The notes under the pieces were generated by a model. The model did not search any database and was not told the DNA's origin. It saw only the letters and a list, made by a program, of their open reading frames with translations. From Burkholderiales bacterium (GTDB taxonomy: Bacteria; Pseudomonadota; Gammaproteobacteria; Burkholderiales; SG8-39), in contig JACZJT010000051.1 in the NCBI GenBank assembly GCA_014860445.1, positions 166,281 to 230,280 on the forward strand: a stretch of 64,000 bases of DNA, read 5' to 3'. Below, in pieces: positions 63,960 through 64,000 of the stretch (position 1 is its first letter; the number at the start of each line of letters is the position of its first letter). The position numbers were made by a program, and so were the translations under genes.

Positions 63960-64000
63960 TAGCTCCTGTCTTCAGTTGGCGCTTGCCCCACCCTCACCCC

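Overview
The window is high-GC chromosomal DNA from a proteobacterium, most likely a betaproteobacterium of Burkholderiales/Rhodocyclales type. This rests on the gene set: fused isobutyryl-CoA mutase IcmF, a TctDE-TctCBA citrate-type uptake locus, a Liv-type ABC transporter packed with CoA ligases, and a liu-type leucine catabolic operon. It was read by eye; no database search was possible. No rRNA, tRNA, CRISPR array, integrase or complete insertion sequence was found.

Layout. 1-3389: icmF with a MerR-type operator candidate inside its promoter. 3390-12887: an accessory, defence-rich island. It holds a cytosolic subtilisin-like protease, a 94-residue possible inhibitor and a NUC-type endonuclease; a displaced copy of the icmF 3' end; a membrane-anchored PD-(D/E)XK-like nuclease; a GIY-YIG/DUF4357 protein; an AT-rich AvcD-type dCTP deaminase; and a TcmP/DUF5131 pair on the other strand. 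12888-17830: oxidoreductases, an MNT antitoxin beside a broken HEPN toxin, YqhA, and gene fragments (CoA-transferase tail, fumarase head, flavoprotein tail). 17833-20140: a second small island with a membrane protein and a Gly/Ser/Thr-rich lipoprotein. 20489-25385: SQR-like flavoprotein, MAPEG protein, sigma/anti-sigma pair and a cNMP/glutaredoxin/thioredoxin-reductase fusion. 25406-30702: tctDE and tctCBA. 30965-47962: ordinary single genes, several with lost catalytic residues. 48169-57714: acyl-CoA synthetase, livGHMKF, PaaK-like ligase and crotonase, probably one catabolic operon. 57851-63959: leucine degradation operon on the minus strand (methylglutaconyl-CoA hydratase, biotin carboxylase subunit, HMG-CoA lyase) continuing into a radical SAM protein, a DUF1289 protein and an MBL-fold hydrolase.

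The core genes form a coherent programme: organic and aromatic acids enter by Tct and Liv transporters, are activated by CoA ligases and feed acyl-CoA pathways (leucine degradation, B12-dependent C4 isomerisation).

The most notable signals are: (1) the protease/small protein/nuclease cassette, which I cannot match to a named system; (2) duplicated gene 3' ends behind icmF, the SQR-like gene and livH, each an intact gene, then inserted DNA, then a displaced and diverged tail in the same orientation; (3) a composite repeat of one variable plus one conserved hairpin, in three copies; and (4) several enzyme-like proteins lacking catalytic residues.
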